Shown: positions 1 to 8,569, numbered from the stretch's first letter. The stretch: DNA of 8,768 nucleotides from Candidatus Eiseniibacteriota bacterium (GCA_020052115.1 JAGVPR010000258.1:1-8768); one strand, 5' to 3'. Notes: generated from the sequence alone by a model not told the origin. A program made the numbers and translations.

Positions 1-1318
1 CGGCCACCGGCGCGATCCCGCTCGTGCGCGCGAACTCGAGCAGGCGCGTCACGCTTACCTCCCCGACGCCTCGACGGGGCGCCGCGATCGCGCGCCGGAG
101 ACTCTCCTCGTCGGATGGGTTGACCAGGAGCCGCAGGTACGCGAGGAGATCACGCACCTCGCGCCTCTGATAGAAGTACACGCCGCCCACGAGCCGGTAC
201 GGGAGCAGAGCGTTCCGGAGCGCTTCCTCGATCGCCCTCGACTGCGCGTTCGTCCGGTAGAGGACGACGTAGTCCTTCCAGTTTCTCTTCCCCGCCGAGA
301 CCTCGCGCCGGATCGTCCGCACGATCTCCGCGGCCTCGGCGGCCTCGTCGGCGGCGAGCACGAACTCGACCGGCCGCCCCGCCCCGTTCTCGGTCCAGAG
401 CGTCTTCGGCTTGCGGCGCGCGTTGTTCTTCACGACGGCGTTCGCCACCTCGAGGATCGCCTTCGTCGAGCGGTAGTTCTGCTCCATATGGAGGATCGTG
501 GCCTCGGGAAACGACTGCTCGAACGAGAGGATGTTCGAGATGTCGGCGCCCCGGAAGGCATAGATGGACTGGTCGTCGTCTCCCACCGCCGTCACGTTTC
601 GGTGCTCAGAAGCGAGCGCCCGGAGCAGCCGATACTGGGCGTGGTTCGTGTCCTGATACTCGTCCACGAGGACGTGCTGGAAGCGGCCCGCGTACTTCGC
701 TCGCACTTCTTCGTCCCGCTCGAGGAGGCGGACGACGACCGCGATGAGATCGTCGAAATCGAACGCGTTCAGCTCATGGAGAGATCGCTGGTATTTCTCA
801 TACAGCGTGGCGACCGACCTTTCGTGCGGCGAAACCGCCTGGGCGCGAAACTCCTCGGCGCTCACGAGACGATCCTTCGCCCGCGAGATCCTCCCGAGCA
901 TGAGGCGCGGCTCGAACTCCTTCTCCGAGAGCGCGCTCTCGCGAAGCGCGCGCTTCAAGACCGAGAGCTGATCGTCCCGGTCATAGATCGAGAAGCCGGT
1001 GCGGTAACCCGCCGTTGCCGCCTCGCGCCGCAGGATGCGGACGCAGATCGAGTGGAAGGTGCCCGCCCAGAGCTCGCGTGATGCCGCGCCGAGAAGGGCC
1101 TCGAGGCGGGACGCCATCTCGCCCGCCGCCTTGTTCGTGAACGTGAAGGCGAGAATCCGGTGCGGCGGCAGGTCGCCCGCTCTCAACAGATGCGCGATCC
1201 GATGGGTGAGAACGCGCGTCTTGCCGCTCCCGGCGCCGGCGAGGATCAGGAGGGGCCCGTCGCCGTGCGTCACCGCCTGCCGCTGAATGTCGTTGAGGCC
1301 CCGCAGAATGTCATGCAT
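1..1318 (-). CDS. UvrD/PcrA-type superfamily 1A DNA helicase, partial (C-terminus beyond window)
   Basis: ATP-dependent 3'-5' DNA helicase of the UvrD/Rep/PcrA family, acting in the cytoplasm in excision repair, mismatch repair or replication-fork clearance. The visible 439 residues carry the ordered SF1A motifs: Q-motif glutamine in LNDIQ (8-12), Walker A AGAGSGKT (27-34), motif Ia FTFTNKAA (58-65), Ib GTFHS (86-90), motif II VDEYQDTN (218-225), motif III VGDDDQSIYAFRGA (245-258) and motif IV EQNYRS (279-284), then the GG..FYQRREVRD stretch (378-390) and NPSDEESLRRAI (400-411) typical of the 2A/2B region. Motifs V and VI and the C-terminal tail (about 250-300 residues by family length) lie outside the window. 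The ATG at 1318 sits nine bases after GGAAGG, and the protein begins directly at the Q-motif as in PcrA, so this start is good. It begins 19 nt after tamB and is probably co-transcribed with it. UvrD, PcrA and Rep cannot be separated without the C-terminus. Confidence 0.96.
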   Translation of the reverse strand, partial: MHDILRGLNDIQRQAVTHGDGPLLILAGAGSGKTRVLTHRIAHLLRAGDLPPHRILAFTFTNKAAGEMASRLEALLGAASRELWAGTFHSICVRILRREAATAGYRTGFSIYDRDDQLSVLKRALRESALSEKEFEPRLMLGRISRAKDRLVSAEEFRAQAVSPHERSVATLYEKYQRSLHELNAFDFDDLIAVVVRLLERDEEVRAKYAGRFQHVLVDEYQDTNHAQYRLLRALASEHRNVTAVGDDDQSIYAFRGADISNILSFEQSFPEATILHMEQNYRSTKAILEVANAVVKNNARRKPKTLWTENGAGRPVEFVLAADEAAEAAEIVRTIRREVSAGKRNWKDYVVLYRTNAQSRAIEEALRNALLPYRLVGGVYFYQRREVRDLLAYLRLLVNPSDEESLRRAIAAPRRGVGEVSVTRLLEFARTSGIAPVA

Positions 1319-1327
1319 CGCCGCCTG

Positions 1328-1333
1328 CCTTCC
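1328..1333 (-). promoter_or_regulatory. Shine-Dalgarno site of the UvrD-like helicase
   Basis: GGAAGG on the minus strand lies nine bases before the ATG at 1318, inside the 19-nt gap after the tamB stop. It supports the chosen helicase start over the out-of-frame ATG at 1314. The gap is too short to hold a promoter or terminator of its own. Confidence 0.6.
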
Positions 1334-1337
1334 GGGG

Positions 1338-4300
1338 TCAGTATTCGAGCTTGAGCTTGAAATCGAGATTGTACTCATCGCCGATCTGCTGCTCGAGGAT
1401 CCGGTCACGCACGACGCCGCCGCGCAGGAAGAAGTTCCTCGAAACGCGATACTCCAGGCCGAGCTCCTGCCCAGCTCCGAGCGAGAGCCCTTGAGAGTAC
1501 TCGAGCAGGAGCCCGGGCGCCACGACCTGCGAGACGCGAACGGTGAACGCGGACGACTCGCCGGTCTCGGGCGGCTCGATCGTGATTCCGGCCGACCCCA
1601 TGCCGGGCAGCAGGTCGCGGAACTGGAGCTGCAGGAACTGCGTCACGAGGACTGAGCTCCCCACCTCCGGCCCCGTGAGCCCCGCCTGCGCCCCCGCCAT
1701 CAGGCGCCCATACGTGAGAAGCTGCATGATGTCGGACTGCGAGAGGTCCGGATCGTCCGACTCCAGCGTCACGGTCGGCGCCGAGAGCTTGCCCGTGAGG
1801 TGCACGGTGACGGTGACCACCGTCGCCTTCGCGCCCACCGCCTGCGCCAGGCGCGGAACGCGCGTCTCCGCCGTGATGTCCACCTGCGGGTCCTCGCCGG
1901 CCAGCGCGATCATCGTGATCGTCCCGCTCGTGATGTTGAAGCGCGCGTTGATCTGCGGCGCGGCATACTGGCCCCGGAGCACGCTGAGCGTCCCGCCGAA
2001 GAGCCAGAGGGGACCCCCGTCGAAGCGGACCGTGATCGGGCCATCGGCGCCCAGTTCCAGATCCGCGCTCCGGTTGCGCACGTAGAGCCGATTCGGCACC
2101 TCGGCCCGGAGGTCGAAGAGCCACGGCGTCTGCTCGATCGGCCGCGGCGCGAGGCCGAACTCCTGGAAGATCACGACCTCCTTCGCGACCGCCGTCCCCG
2201 AGATGCGCGGCCGCACCTGGCCGGGGAACGTCGTCGTGTCGGGACGGGCGATGAAGTCCCCGTCGAGCCTCGCGTCGAAGCTCTCGATCTGGTGGAGGAT
2301 CCCGTTGCGGACGCCGATCCGGAACTCGAAGTCGCGGAGCGATCGAAAAGTCCCCGCCGCCTCGATCCGGCCCTTCTTCCCCTGCTGCGCCACCAGACGC
2401 TCGAGACGGATTCCGCCCTCCTCGGAGATGGAGATCTCGGCGCTTCCGTCGTGGAAGACCTCGCTCCGCGCCAGAGGCCGCATGCTCGCGTTCGTGATCG
2501 TGATACGGCCGCTCGCGCGCGGATGGCGCGGCGTGCCGCCCACGACGACGAGCCCGCGGAATGTGCCGCTCGCTCCGCCCACGACCATCGGGAGCAGCTC
2601 GCTCGCGAGCGAGAGATCGCCCGCGTCCGCGGAGAGCGTGAATCGCATCGGGCTCTCGGGAATCGCCGGACGCTCCCAGCGCAGACCCAGCTCCAGCGGC
2701 AGGAATCCCGAAGCGTCCATCCGCGTGTTTCCGCGCGCGATCTCCCCGCCGGAAACTGTGAGGACTCCGTCGCTGTAGAGGACCTTGCCGCTCACCCGGT
2801 CGAATCCGAGCATCGCGATCTTGCCGTCGAGCGCGGCGACGTCCCCCTCGATCTCCGGCGCTCCCAGCGTCCCCTTGACCGTCGCGCGCGCATCGAGCAC
2901 GCCGGAGGCAAGGAGAGTGTCGGCGCGACCGGCAAGGCGCGGAAGCGGCAGCGAATCGGCCTCGACCGTGAAATCGAGCTTCACGCCGGAGAGCTTCTCC
3001 CGGTCACGCGCGCGGGCCCGCTTCACGGCCTCCTGCAACGGAGCGCCCCAGTCAATCGTTCCCGCGATGTCCGCGTGGCCGCCCCCCGAGGCCAGATGCA
3101 GCTCGCGCACCGTCCATAGCGGGCCGGCGACATCGAGACCGGCACGCATGAGATCGAGCGAGTCGGCCCCGGCGCGCAGCTTCCGGATCTCCATGTCGAG
3201 GCGCCCGTCGAGCGCGCCCTGAGGACCGTGGATCTGCGCCGAGATGTCGGCGCGCCCCTCGAGCGGCCGCCGCGACGAGAACGCCTCGAGGATCTTGAGA
3301 TCGAAGTTGCGGCTCTCGAGCGAGAACGCCGTCTCACCGGTCCGGCGGGAGTGCAGCGAGCCCCCGATCTCGTTCTCGCCACTCGTGAACTCGGAAGGCT
3401 CCAGGATGAACTCGTCGGCCGAGAGCGTGGCTCGCAGCTCGCCCTTGTTCGACCACCGGTGCCCGCCGGCGTCCACGGCCAGATCGGGCACGACGAGCGT
3501 TTGCCTCTGCCGTCCGGACTGACGCATCTCGCCGCGCCCGTGGAAGCGGAGAGAGTCGAGTCGGCCCGCGACGTCCCGGAAGGTGACATCGCCCGGGGCC
3601 ACACCGAGGGACAACTCCACCTCCTCGAGTCGCTGACCCACCAGGCGGAGAGAATCGGCTGTGATCTCGGCGTCGAAGACGATGTCCGGCATGAGGTCGC
3701 CCTCGGCCGAGAGAACCGTCACCGAGTCCGAAACGACCTCCGCGATCGTGAAGGGCGAGAGCGAGCCCGCCGCGGTGAACTGCGGCGTCCGCGTCTTCCC
3801 GATGAGCCGGCCCCGCAGATCGGCGCGGCCCGTGATCACGACGTCCTTCCAGTAGCCCTGCATCGCATCCAGACCGAAGCGCTCCGCCTCGGCGTCGAGC
3901 GCGATCTCCCCTTCGGGCGCGAAGCGGCCTTCCGCGCGCAGGATGCCGCCGCCGGCCTCGGCCTCCGCGCTGTCCACGACGAAGCTCTCGTCCGGAAGGA
4001 TGTGGAAGAGCGTGCGCCCTCCGTCAATCTGAAGAAGATCAACGCGGCCCGGCCCGAGTTCGGCCTCGACATCGAGGTCGGTCACGCCCGTACCGAAGCC
4101 GCGGCCGGCGAGCCGCACGTGGCCCCGGAGATCGGTCGGCGGCAGGTCGCCCTCCAGCGGCCATAGCGGCGGGCCGGAAAGATCGAAGCCCGCGACATCC
4201 AGGTCGAGCCGGTATTCCTTGGCATCGTGCAGCGAGATGTCAACCGAGCCCGATGCCTCGACCGGCCCCGAGCGAAGGAGCACGTCGCGTCCGTGGAATT

Positions 4301-5249
4301 CGTCGTTCGCGATCTCGCCCCGGCCGCTGAAGATGGCCACGCTGTCGGGTCCGACGATGCCGTTGACGTTCCACTCCACCTGGAGAGGCCCGTCTCCTCT
4401 CGAGAGACCCACCCGTCCGCGGATGAATCCTCCCGGTCGCAGCGGCGGCGAGATCTTCTGGAAGCGGTTCAACTCCCCCATCGAGAGCCTGCCGACGGCG
4501 ATGTCGAGCGCGAGCGCGCCGCGGCGCGCGAAGCCGAGCGGCCCGCTCGCCTCGAACTCGGAGCCGGTCGTCTGCACGCGCAGCGGCTCGAAGAAGAGCC
4601 GGTCGCCGGTCACACGAAGGACCCCGCGGATGCCGGTCACCGTGTCCGCCGGAGCCTCCAGGAGAAAGCCCCCGCTTCGCACCGTGATCCGCGCGGTGCC
4701 TCCCTCGAGTCGCAAGCCGCCGGCGAGATCGAGGTCACGGATCGAGGCGCCGTCCTTGAACGCCTCCACGAAGACGGTGCCGTCACGGATCTCGATGTCG
4801 GAGATCTCGACCGGGGCGCCGCCGCCCTTCCCTTTTCGGAAGGTCGGAATCGCAAACGTGCTATCGGCGAGCAGCTCGACACGCACCTCGGGGCGAAGCA
4901 CCTCGATGCGCCCCTCGAAACGTCCCGTCCCCAGGAGGCCGCCCAGAGAATAGGTCGCTCGCACTTCGGGGGCGCGCACGACGCGGTGCCAGCGCCCGCC
5001 CGAGTCGTGACGGTGGAGCTGGACATCGTAGAGCGTCACGGTCTGAAGCGGATTGCCGCTCACGCGCGCGATCGTGATGCGCGTGCCGTCTCCGAGCACG
5101 CGCTCGTTCACGAGACCCGCGATGCGCCCCGCGATCTGCCCGGGGCGGTGACTCCAAAGGTAGTTCACGCCGGCGATCGCGCCCGCGAGGAGCAGGATGA
5201 GGAGCGCCGTTCCCCACCCGATCCCCTTGAGTACGCCGCGCATCGCCAT
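1338..5249 (-). CDS. tamB: TamB/AsmA-like translocation and assembly module inner-membrane protein
   Basis: A 1303-residue protein, close to the roughly 1260 residues of E. coli TamB. An N-terminal membrane helix (about residues 9-30, GIGWGTALLILLL onward) anchors it in the inner membrane. A long periplasmic body of repeating short beta-strand segments follows, the pattern of AsmA/TamB/VPS13-like bridge proteins with a lipid-binding groove. The C-terminal third matches the TamB (DUF490) domain: GTPRHPRASGRI (near 900), LRGQYAAP (near 1090), SDIMQLLTYGR (near 1165-1180), and a closing stretch with LEYSQG, LEYRVSRNFFLRG and a terminal LKLEY. Known family role: with TamA it assembles outer-membrane proteins, and relatives move phospholipids between membranes. 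The frame is open far upstream of 5249 inside the neighbouring gene, but the ATG at 5249 directly precedes the membrane anchor and follows the upstream TGA by 2 nt, so I take it as the start. A second ATG at 5243 is possible. No strong Shine-Dalgarno precedes either, which suggests translational coupling. Confidence 0.93.
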   Translation of the reverse strand: MAMRGVLKGIGWGTALLILLLAGAIAGVNYLWSHRPGQIAGRIAGLVNERVLGDGTRITIARVSGNPLQTVTLYDVQLHRHDSGGRWHRVVRAPEVRATYSLGGLLGTGRFEGRIEVLRPEVRVELLADSTFAIPTFRKGKGGGAPVEISDIEIRDGTVFVEAFKDGASIRDLDLAGGLRLEGGTARITVRSGGFLLEAPADTVTGIRGVLRVTGDRLFFEPLRVQTTGSEFEASGPLGFARRGALALDIAVGRLSMGELNRFQKISPPLRPGGFIRGRVGLSRGDGPLQVEWNVNGIVGPDSVAIFSGRGEIANDEFHGRDVLLRSGPVEASGSVDISLHDAKEYRLDLDVAGFDLSGPPLWPLEGDLPPTDLRGHVRLAGRGFGTGVTDLDVEAELGPGRVDLLQIDGGRTLFHILPDESFVVDSAEAEAGGGILRAEGRFAPEGEIALDAEAERFGLDAMQGYWKDVVITGRADLRGRLIGKTRTPQFTAAGSLSPFTIAEVVSDSVTVLSAEGDLMPDIVFDAEITADSLRLVGQRLEEVELSLGVAPGDVTFRDVAGRLDSLRFHGRGEMRQSGRQRQTLVVPDLAVDAGGHRWSNKGELRATLSADEFILEPSEFTSGENEIGGSLHSRRTGETAFSLESRNFDLKILEAFSSRRPLEGRADISAQIHGPQGALDGRLDMEIRKLRAGADSLDLMRAGLDVAGPLWTVRELHLASGGGHADIAGTIDWGAPLQEAVKRARARDREKLSGVKLDFTVEADSLPLPRLAGRADTLLASGVLDARATVKGTLGAPEIEGDVAALDGKIAMLGFDRVSGKVLYSDGVLTVSGGEIARGNTRMDASGFLPLELGLRWERPAIPESPMRFTLSADAGDLSLASELLPMVVGGASGTFRGLVVVGGTPRHPRASGRITITNASMRPLARSEVFHDGSAEISISEEGGIRLERLVAQQGKKGRIEAAGTFRSLRDFEFRIGVRNGILHQIESFDARLDGDFIARPDTTTFPGQVRPRISGTAVAKEVVIFQEFGLAPRPIEQTPWLFDLRAEVPNRLYVRNRSADLELGADGPITVRFDGGPLWLFGGTLSVLRGQYAAPQINARFNITSGTITMIALAGEDPQVDITAETRVPRLAQAVGAKATVVTVTVHLTGKLSAPTVTLESDDPDLSQSDIMQLLTYGRLMAGAQAGLTGPEVGSSVLVTQFLQLQFRDLLPGMGSAGITIEPPETGESSAFTVRVSQVVAPGLLLEYSQGLSLGAGQELGLEYRVSRNFFLRGGVVRDRILEQQIGDEYNLDFKLKLEY

Positions 5250-5251
5250 GA

Positions 5252-7186
5252 TCAGAACGCCTGTCCCACGCTCAGGTGGAATTCGTAGGGACGGGCCGCA
5301 TTGCGGCGGCTCCGGCCGATCTTCTGGCCGTAATCCACTCGCAGCGGACCGACGGGAGTCCGGGCGCGAAGCCCGACACCCGCTCCGTACTTCACGTCGA
5401 GATCCGAGGGATCTCCGCCATCGAACTCGCCCGCGAGGCGGGAGAGCTTGAACTCCCGGCGATCGGCCCAGACGTTTCCCCCGTCCACGAAGAACGCCGC
5501 CGAAAAGAGCCAGATGAGCCGCACGCGGAGTTCCACATTGGCGACGAGCATCGCGAGCCCCCCGAGCGGCTGCGACTTTCCGCCGACCTTCACGACCCTG
5601 CCGAGGAGCTGTTCCGGGTACCCGCGCACGGTGGAGGCTCCGCCCGCGAAGAACCGGTCCTCGAACGGCACCTTGAGCACCTCGAGCGAATCGGCCGCGG
5701 CGCCTCCGAGCTGGCTTCGGACCGGCTCGATGACGCCGGACCGCGCACGCCACGCGATGACCATCCGGCTGTTGAGCGTCGAGTACCACGCCGCGCCGAG
5801 CGAAGCCTTCCCGAACGTGCTCTGGCCGCCGAGGAAGCCTCCCGAGTACTCCACGAGACTCTGCTGAAGCGTGCCGCGGCCAGGATCGAAGAAATCGTCG
5901 CGCGTGTCGCGCTCGTGCCTGAGATCCAGGAGGCGTGTCGTGTACCGCTCCCGCACGAGGGTGGAGTCGGTCGTCGTGACCCAGCGATTCTCGGCGGTGA
6001 GGAAGACGCGCGCGGCCGTGGACAGATCGCGACGCGCCGTGCTCTTCAGCCCCCAGATGGACTGATCGAACGTCTTCTGCTTGCTGAACTCGTAGTAGCC
6101 CGTGAACTGGAGCGGCGTCCTCGTGCCGAGGAACCACGGCTCGCGCCACGAGAGCTGGCTCACGTTCTCGCCGACGGGCGGCATCTTCCCGCGGGTGAAG
6201 AGGCTGTCGAGACTGAGCCCGAACTGGGTCTGCGCGGTGAGCCTCCGGCCCGCGCCCCCGATGTTGCGGTTTCCCCACTCGCCGGAGAGCCGCGCCAGAT
6301 CGCGCGACGAGTAGCCGACTCCGAACCCGATCCAGGAGTCCTTCCGCTCACGCACGTTGACGAGGAGATCCACAACGCCCGCGCTCGAGTCCATGACGAC
6401 GGTGCGGATCGTCGCATCGAGGAAGAGCCCGCTCTCGTAGAGCTTCTTCTGACTCTCGAGGAGCTTCTGCCGCCTCACGAGGTCGCCCGTGCGCAGCACG
6501 AGCTCCCGCGCGACGATGCGTGTCTCCGTCTTCTCGTTGCCGGATACCGAGACCTCGCGGAGGTGCATCTCCCGCCCCTCTCGGATGTCGAAGGTCAACG
6601 CGGCATCGAGGCTGTCGAAGCGCGAGCTGTCCGCGACCGAGGCCGTCAGGTAGCCCAGGTCCTGCAAGAAGGCGCGCAGCGCTTCGCGGTCGTCGCGCAC
6701 CTGGAATTCGTTGTACGGTTTCCCGACCTTCGTGCGGATCGCGCCCCGCAGGCGCTCGCGGGAGAGAGTCTCGCTCGCCTTGAAGTGCAGGGCGCGGACG
6801 ATCGTCGGCCGCCCTTCGCTGACGGTGATCCTGATGCTCGCGTTGCGGTAGCCCTTGTCGAAAGAGGTGTCGCCCGTCACCTTGGCCTGCAGATAGCCGA
6901 GGCTCCGGTAGTACAAGGTCACGGCGCGGACATCCGCGTCGAGGAACTCCCTGCGGAAGCGGGTAGCGCGGAACGGGCGGAACAGCGAAGGGCTCTTGAC
7001 CGTCAGGATCGAGCGGATCTTGCCGTCGCCGACGGCCTCGTTGCCGCGGATCTCGATGTGGCGGATGCGCGGCAGATCCTCGCTCAGGCCGTTGCTATCC
7101 TGAGCGAGAGCGGCGGCGGCATGGAGCAGGCATAGGATGCAGACGAGGCTAGCGGCCCATCGCATCCGGTTCCGGCTCCGTCGCAC
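5252..7186 (-). CDS. tamA: Omp85-family outer-membrane assembly protein with three POTRA domains (TamA-like, possibly BamA)
   Basis: Outer-membrane barrel insertase of 644 residues. A Sec signal peptide (basic start, hydrophobic 11-27, likely cleavage ALA|QD after residue 28) is followed by three POTRA-like repeats at about 40-124, 125-203 and 204-282, each with a beta-strand-rich start (IRHIEIRGNE, VRALHFKAS, LREVSVSGNE) and an LGYL or SGLF turn before the last strands. The barrel runs from about 284 to the end and includes DTRDDFFDPGRGT (427-439), the lid-loop motif FFAGGASTVRGY (512-523) with the conserved RGY, TPVGPLRVDYG (610-620) and a terminal FHLSVGQAF ending in phenylalanine, the outer-membrane beta-signal. 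Three POTRAs, modest length (E. coli TamA is 577) and a tamB gene 2 nt downstream favour TamA; a directly upstream rseP is the classical position of BamA, so a BamA role is not excluded. The start is uncertain: GTG 7186 (preceded by GGGAGG) or ATG 7165; both keep the signal peptide and both overlap the rseP end (38 or 17 nt). Confidence 0.93.
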   Translation of the reverse strand: MRRSRNRMRWAASLVCILCLLHAAAALAQDSNGLSEDLPRIRHIEIRGNEAVGDGKIRSILTVKSPSLFRPFRATRFRREFLDADVRAVTLYYRSLGYLQAKVTGDTSFDKGYRNASIRITVSEGRPTIVRALHFKASETLSRERLRGAIRTKVGKPYNEFQVRDDREALRAFLQDLGYLTASVADSSRFDSLDAALTFDIREGREMHLREVSVSGNEKTETRIVARELVLRTGDLVRRQKLLESQKKLYESGLFLDATIRTVVMDSSAGVVDLLVNVRERKDSWIGFGVGYSSRDLARLSGEWGNRNIGGAGRRLTAQTQFGLSLDSLFTRGKMPPVGENVSQLSWREPWFLGTRTPLQFTGYYEFSKQKTFDQSIWGLKSTARRDLSTAARVFLTAENRWVTTTDSTLVRERYTTRLLDLRHERDTRDDFFDPGRGTLQQSLVEYSGGFLGGQSTFGKASLGAAWYSTLNSRMVIAWRARSGVIEPVRSQLGGAAADSLEVLKVPFEDRFFAGGASTVRGYPEQLLGRVVKVGGKSQPLGGLAMLVANVELRVRLIWLFSAAFFVDGGNVWADRREFKLSRLAGEFDGGDPSDLDVKYGAGVGLRARTPVGPLRVDYGQKIGRSRRNAARPYEFHLSVGQAF

Positions 7187-8564
7187 GGCCCTCCCGCATC
7201 CCCTCCCCGACGGGCGTCTCGCGTCCCTTTGCTCGCTCGCGCTGCGTGATCCGTGTCAGGTCGTTCACGAGCGCGAAGACCATGATGCTTCCCAGGATCG
7301 CCAGCCCAACCCTCTGGAAGAGGACCATCTTCCGTGGCGCCATCGGCCCCCCCCTGACCGCTTCGAAGAAGCTGAAGAGAATGTGCCCGCCGTCGAGAAC
7401 AGGGATAGGGAGCAAGTTCATCACCATGAGCGCGAGGCTGATGAAACCCGCGATGTAGAGGAAGTACGACAGCCCCTTCTTGCCCACCTCACCCGAGATC
7501 TGCACGACCGAGACGGGTCCCGCGAGCGAGCTGCCGAGCTGCCGCGGATGAGTGAAGAGCGCCCAGAGCCCGCTGTAGAGCTGCGAGATCCGGAACCCGG
7601 TCTCCAGCACCCCGAGCTTCACCGCCTCGAACGGTCCGAAGCGCTCGATATACGTTCCCTCGTTCGGCGGCATGACACCGATGATTCCGCTCGGCTCAGC
7701 GCTCGCGGGATCCGAGGGGATCGGCTTGATCTGCTTCTCGAACTGCCGCCCTTCGCGCTCGATGACAAAGGTCAGTTCCACGTCGGCGTTCGGCCGCACC
7801 TCGGCCTGCAGATCTTGCCAGGAGTGGACGGCATGGCCGTTCACCGATCGCACCATGTCGCCGGCCTGAAGCCCCGCCTGGTATGCCGGCGTTCCGACGC
7901 TCACCTCGCCGAGTTCCGCCGGGATCGCGCTCTGGAGACCCGCCATGAATCCCTGCTCCATGGAATCGGCGATCGCGATGGCCGTTTCCTCATCGCCCCG
8001 CCGGATCAACAAGGCGTGCCCCTTCGGCTCGCCGGTCTCCTTCTCGAGAGTCTCGCCGTCGAGCCAGACCCGGTAGAACTCGTGCCAGTAGGAAACCGGC
8101 TTCCCGTCGAGCGCCATGATGCGATCGGACTCCTCGATCCCGGAGCGCGCCGTGGCCGATCCTTCCTCGACCGGCCCGACGATGCTGCTCACGATCGGCT
8201 GACTCACGCCGACGCCGTACATCGCGACGAAGAACAGCCCGGAAAGGAGGAGGTTTGCGAAAGGGCCGGCGGCGGCGATGATCGCCTTCTTCCACCAGGG
8301 ACACGTGAGGAAGTCGCCCGGCTGCGGCACCGGGTTCGGCTCCTCGGGGTTGTCGCCCGCCATCTTGACGTAGCCGCCGAACAGGACCGCCGAGATCCAG
8401 TACTCGGTCTCGCCGCGGCGAAAACCGATGAGCTTGCGGCCGAACCCGAGCGAAAAGCGCTCGACGCGGATGCCGAGCCGCTTGGCGGCCGTGAAGTGGC
8501 CGAGCTCATGGACGACCACGAGCACGCCAAGAACCAGAAGGCCGATGAGGACGGTTGTCAGCAC
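7149..8564 (-). CDS. rseP: RseP-type site-2 zinc metalloprotease (M50) with two PDZ domains
   Basis: Intramembrane zinc protease of 471 residues (E. coli RseP is 450), in the inner membrane. The active-site HELGH (19-23) lies in the first helix (5-24). Next come the GGYVKMAGD hairpin (63-71), the AGPFANLLLS segment in helix two (about 94-118), tandem PDZ domains (about 123-200 and 215-282, the second with VGTPAYQAGLQAGD), helix three (about 366-388) leading into NLLPIPVLDGGH (383-394), whose LDG aspartate is the third zinc ligand, and a last helix (about 414-434). All catalytic residues are present. Family members cleave anti-sigma factors such as RseA after a first cut by DegS, and clear signal-peptide remnants; no anti-sigma gene is visible here, so the substrate is unknown. 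The GTG at 8564 is supported by AAGGAG five bases upstream. A hydrophilic tail of about 30 residues (441-471) is longer than usual, and its last codons overlap the next gene. Confidence 0.97.
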   Translation of the reverse strand: MLTTVLIGLLVLGVLVVVHELGHFTAAKRLGIRVERFSLGFGRKLIGFRRGETEYWISAVLFGGYVKMAGDNPEEPNPVPQPGDFLTCPWWKKAIIAAAGPFANLLLSGLFFVAMYGVGVSQPIVSSIVGPVEEGSATARSGIEESDRIMALDGKPVSYWHEFYRVWLDGETLEKETGEPKGHALLIRRGDEETAIAIADSMEQGFMAGLQSAIPAELGEVSVGTPAYQAGLQAGDMVRSVNGHAVHSWQDLQAEVRPNADVELTFVIEREGRQFEKQIKPIPSDPASAEPSGIIGVMPPNEGTYIERFGPFEAVKLGVLETGFRISQLYSGLWALFTHPRQLGSSLAGPVSVVQISGEVGKKGLSYFLYIAGFISLALMVMNLLPIPVLDGGHILFSFFEAVRGGPMAPRKMVLFQRVGLAILGSIMVFALVNDLTRITQRERAKGRETPVGEGMREGRATEPEPDAMGR

Positions 8565-8569
8565 GAGAT

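Noticed and set aside
488..1286. Plus-strand open frames across the helicase gene.
   Set aside because: The minus-strand frame here contains every expected UvrD/PcrA motif in order, so the opposite-strand frames are not genes.
1800..5288. Several plus-strand open frames of 190-440 codons antisense to tamB.
   Set aside because: All are shadows of the tamB coding frame, with Arg-rich low-complexity products and no recognisable domains.
5250..6278. A 343-codon upstream extension of the tamB reading frame inside the Omp85 gene.
   Set aside because: The extension is Arg/Ala/Pro-rich with no domain, overlaps a real gene on the same strand in another frame, and would bury the TamB membrane anchor in mid-protein. 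The start at 5249 fits the family.
5276..7135. A 619-codon open frame on the plus strand, antisense to the Omp85 gene.
   Set aside because: It mirrors the codons of a clearly recognisable Omp85 protein, its product is a low-information Arg/Glu/Ala/Leu-rich sequence without domains, and long antisense open frames are expected in GC-rich coding DNA.
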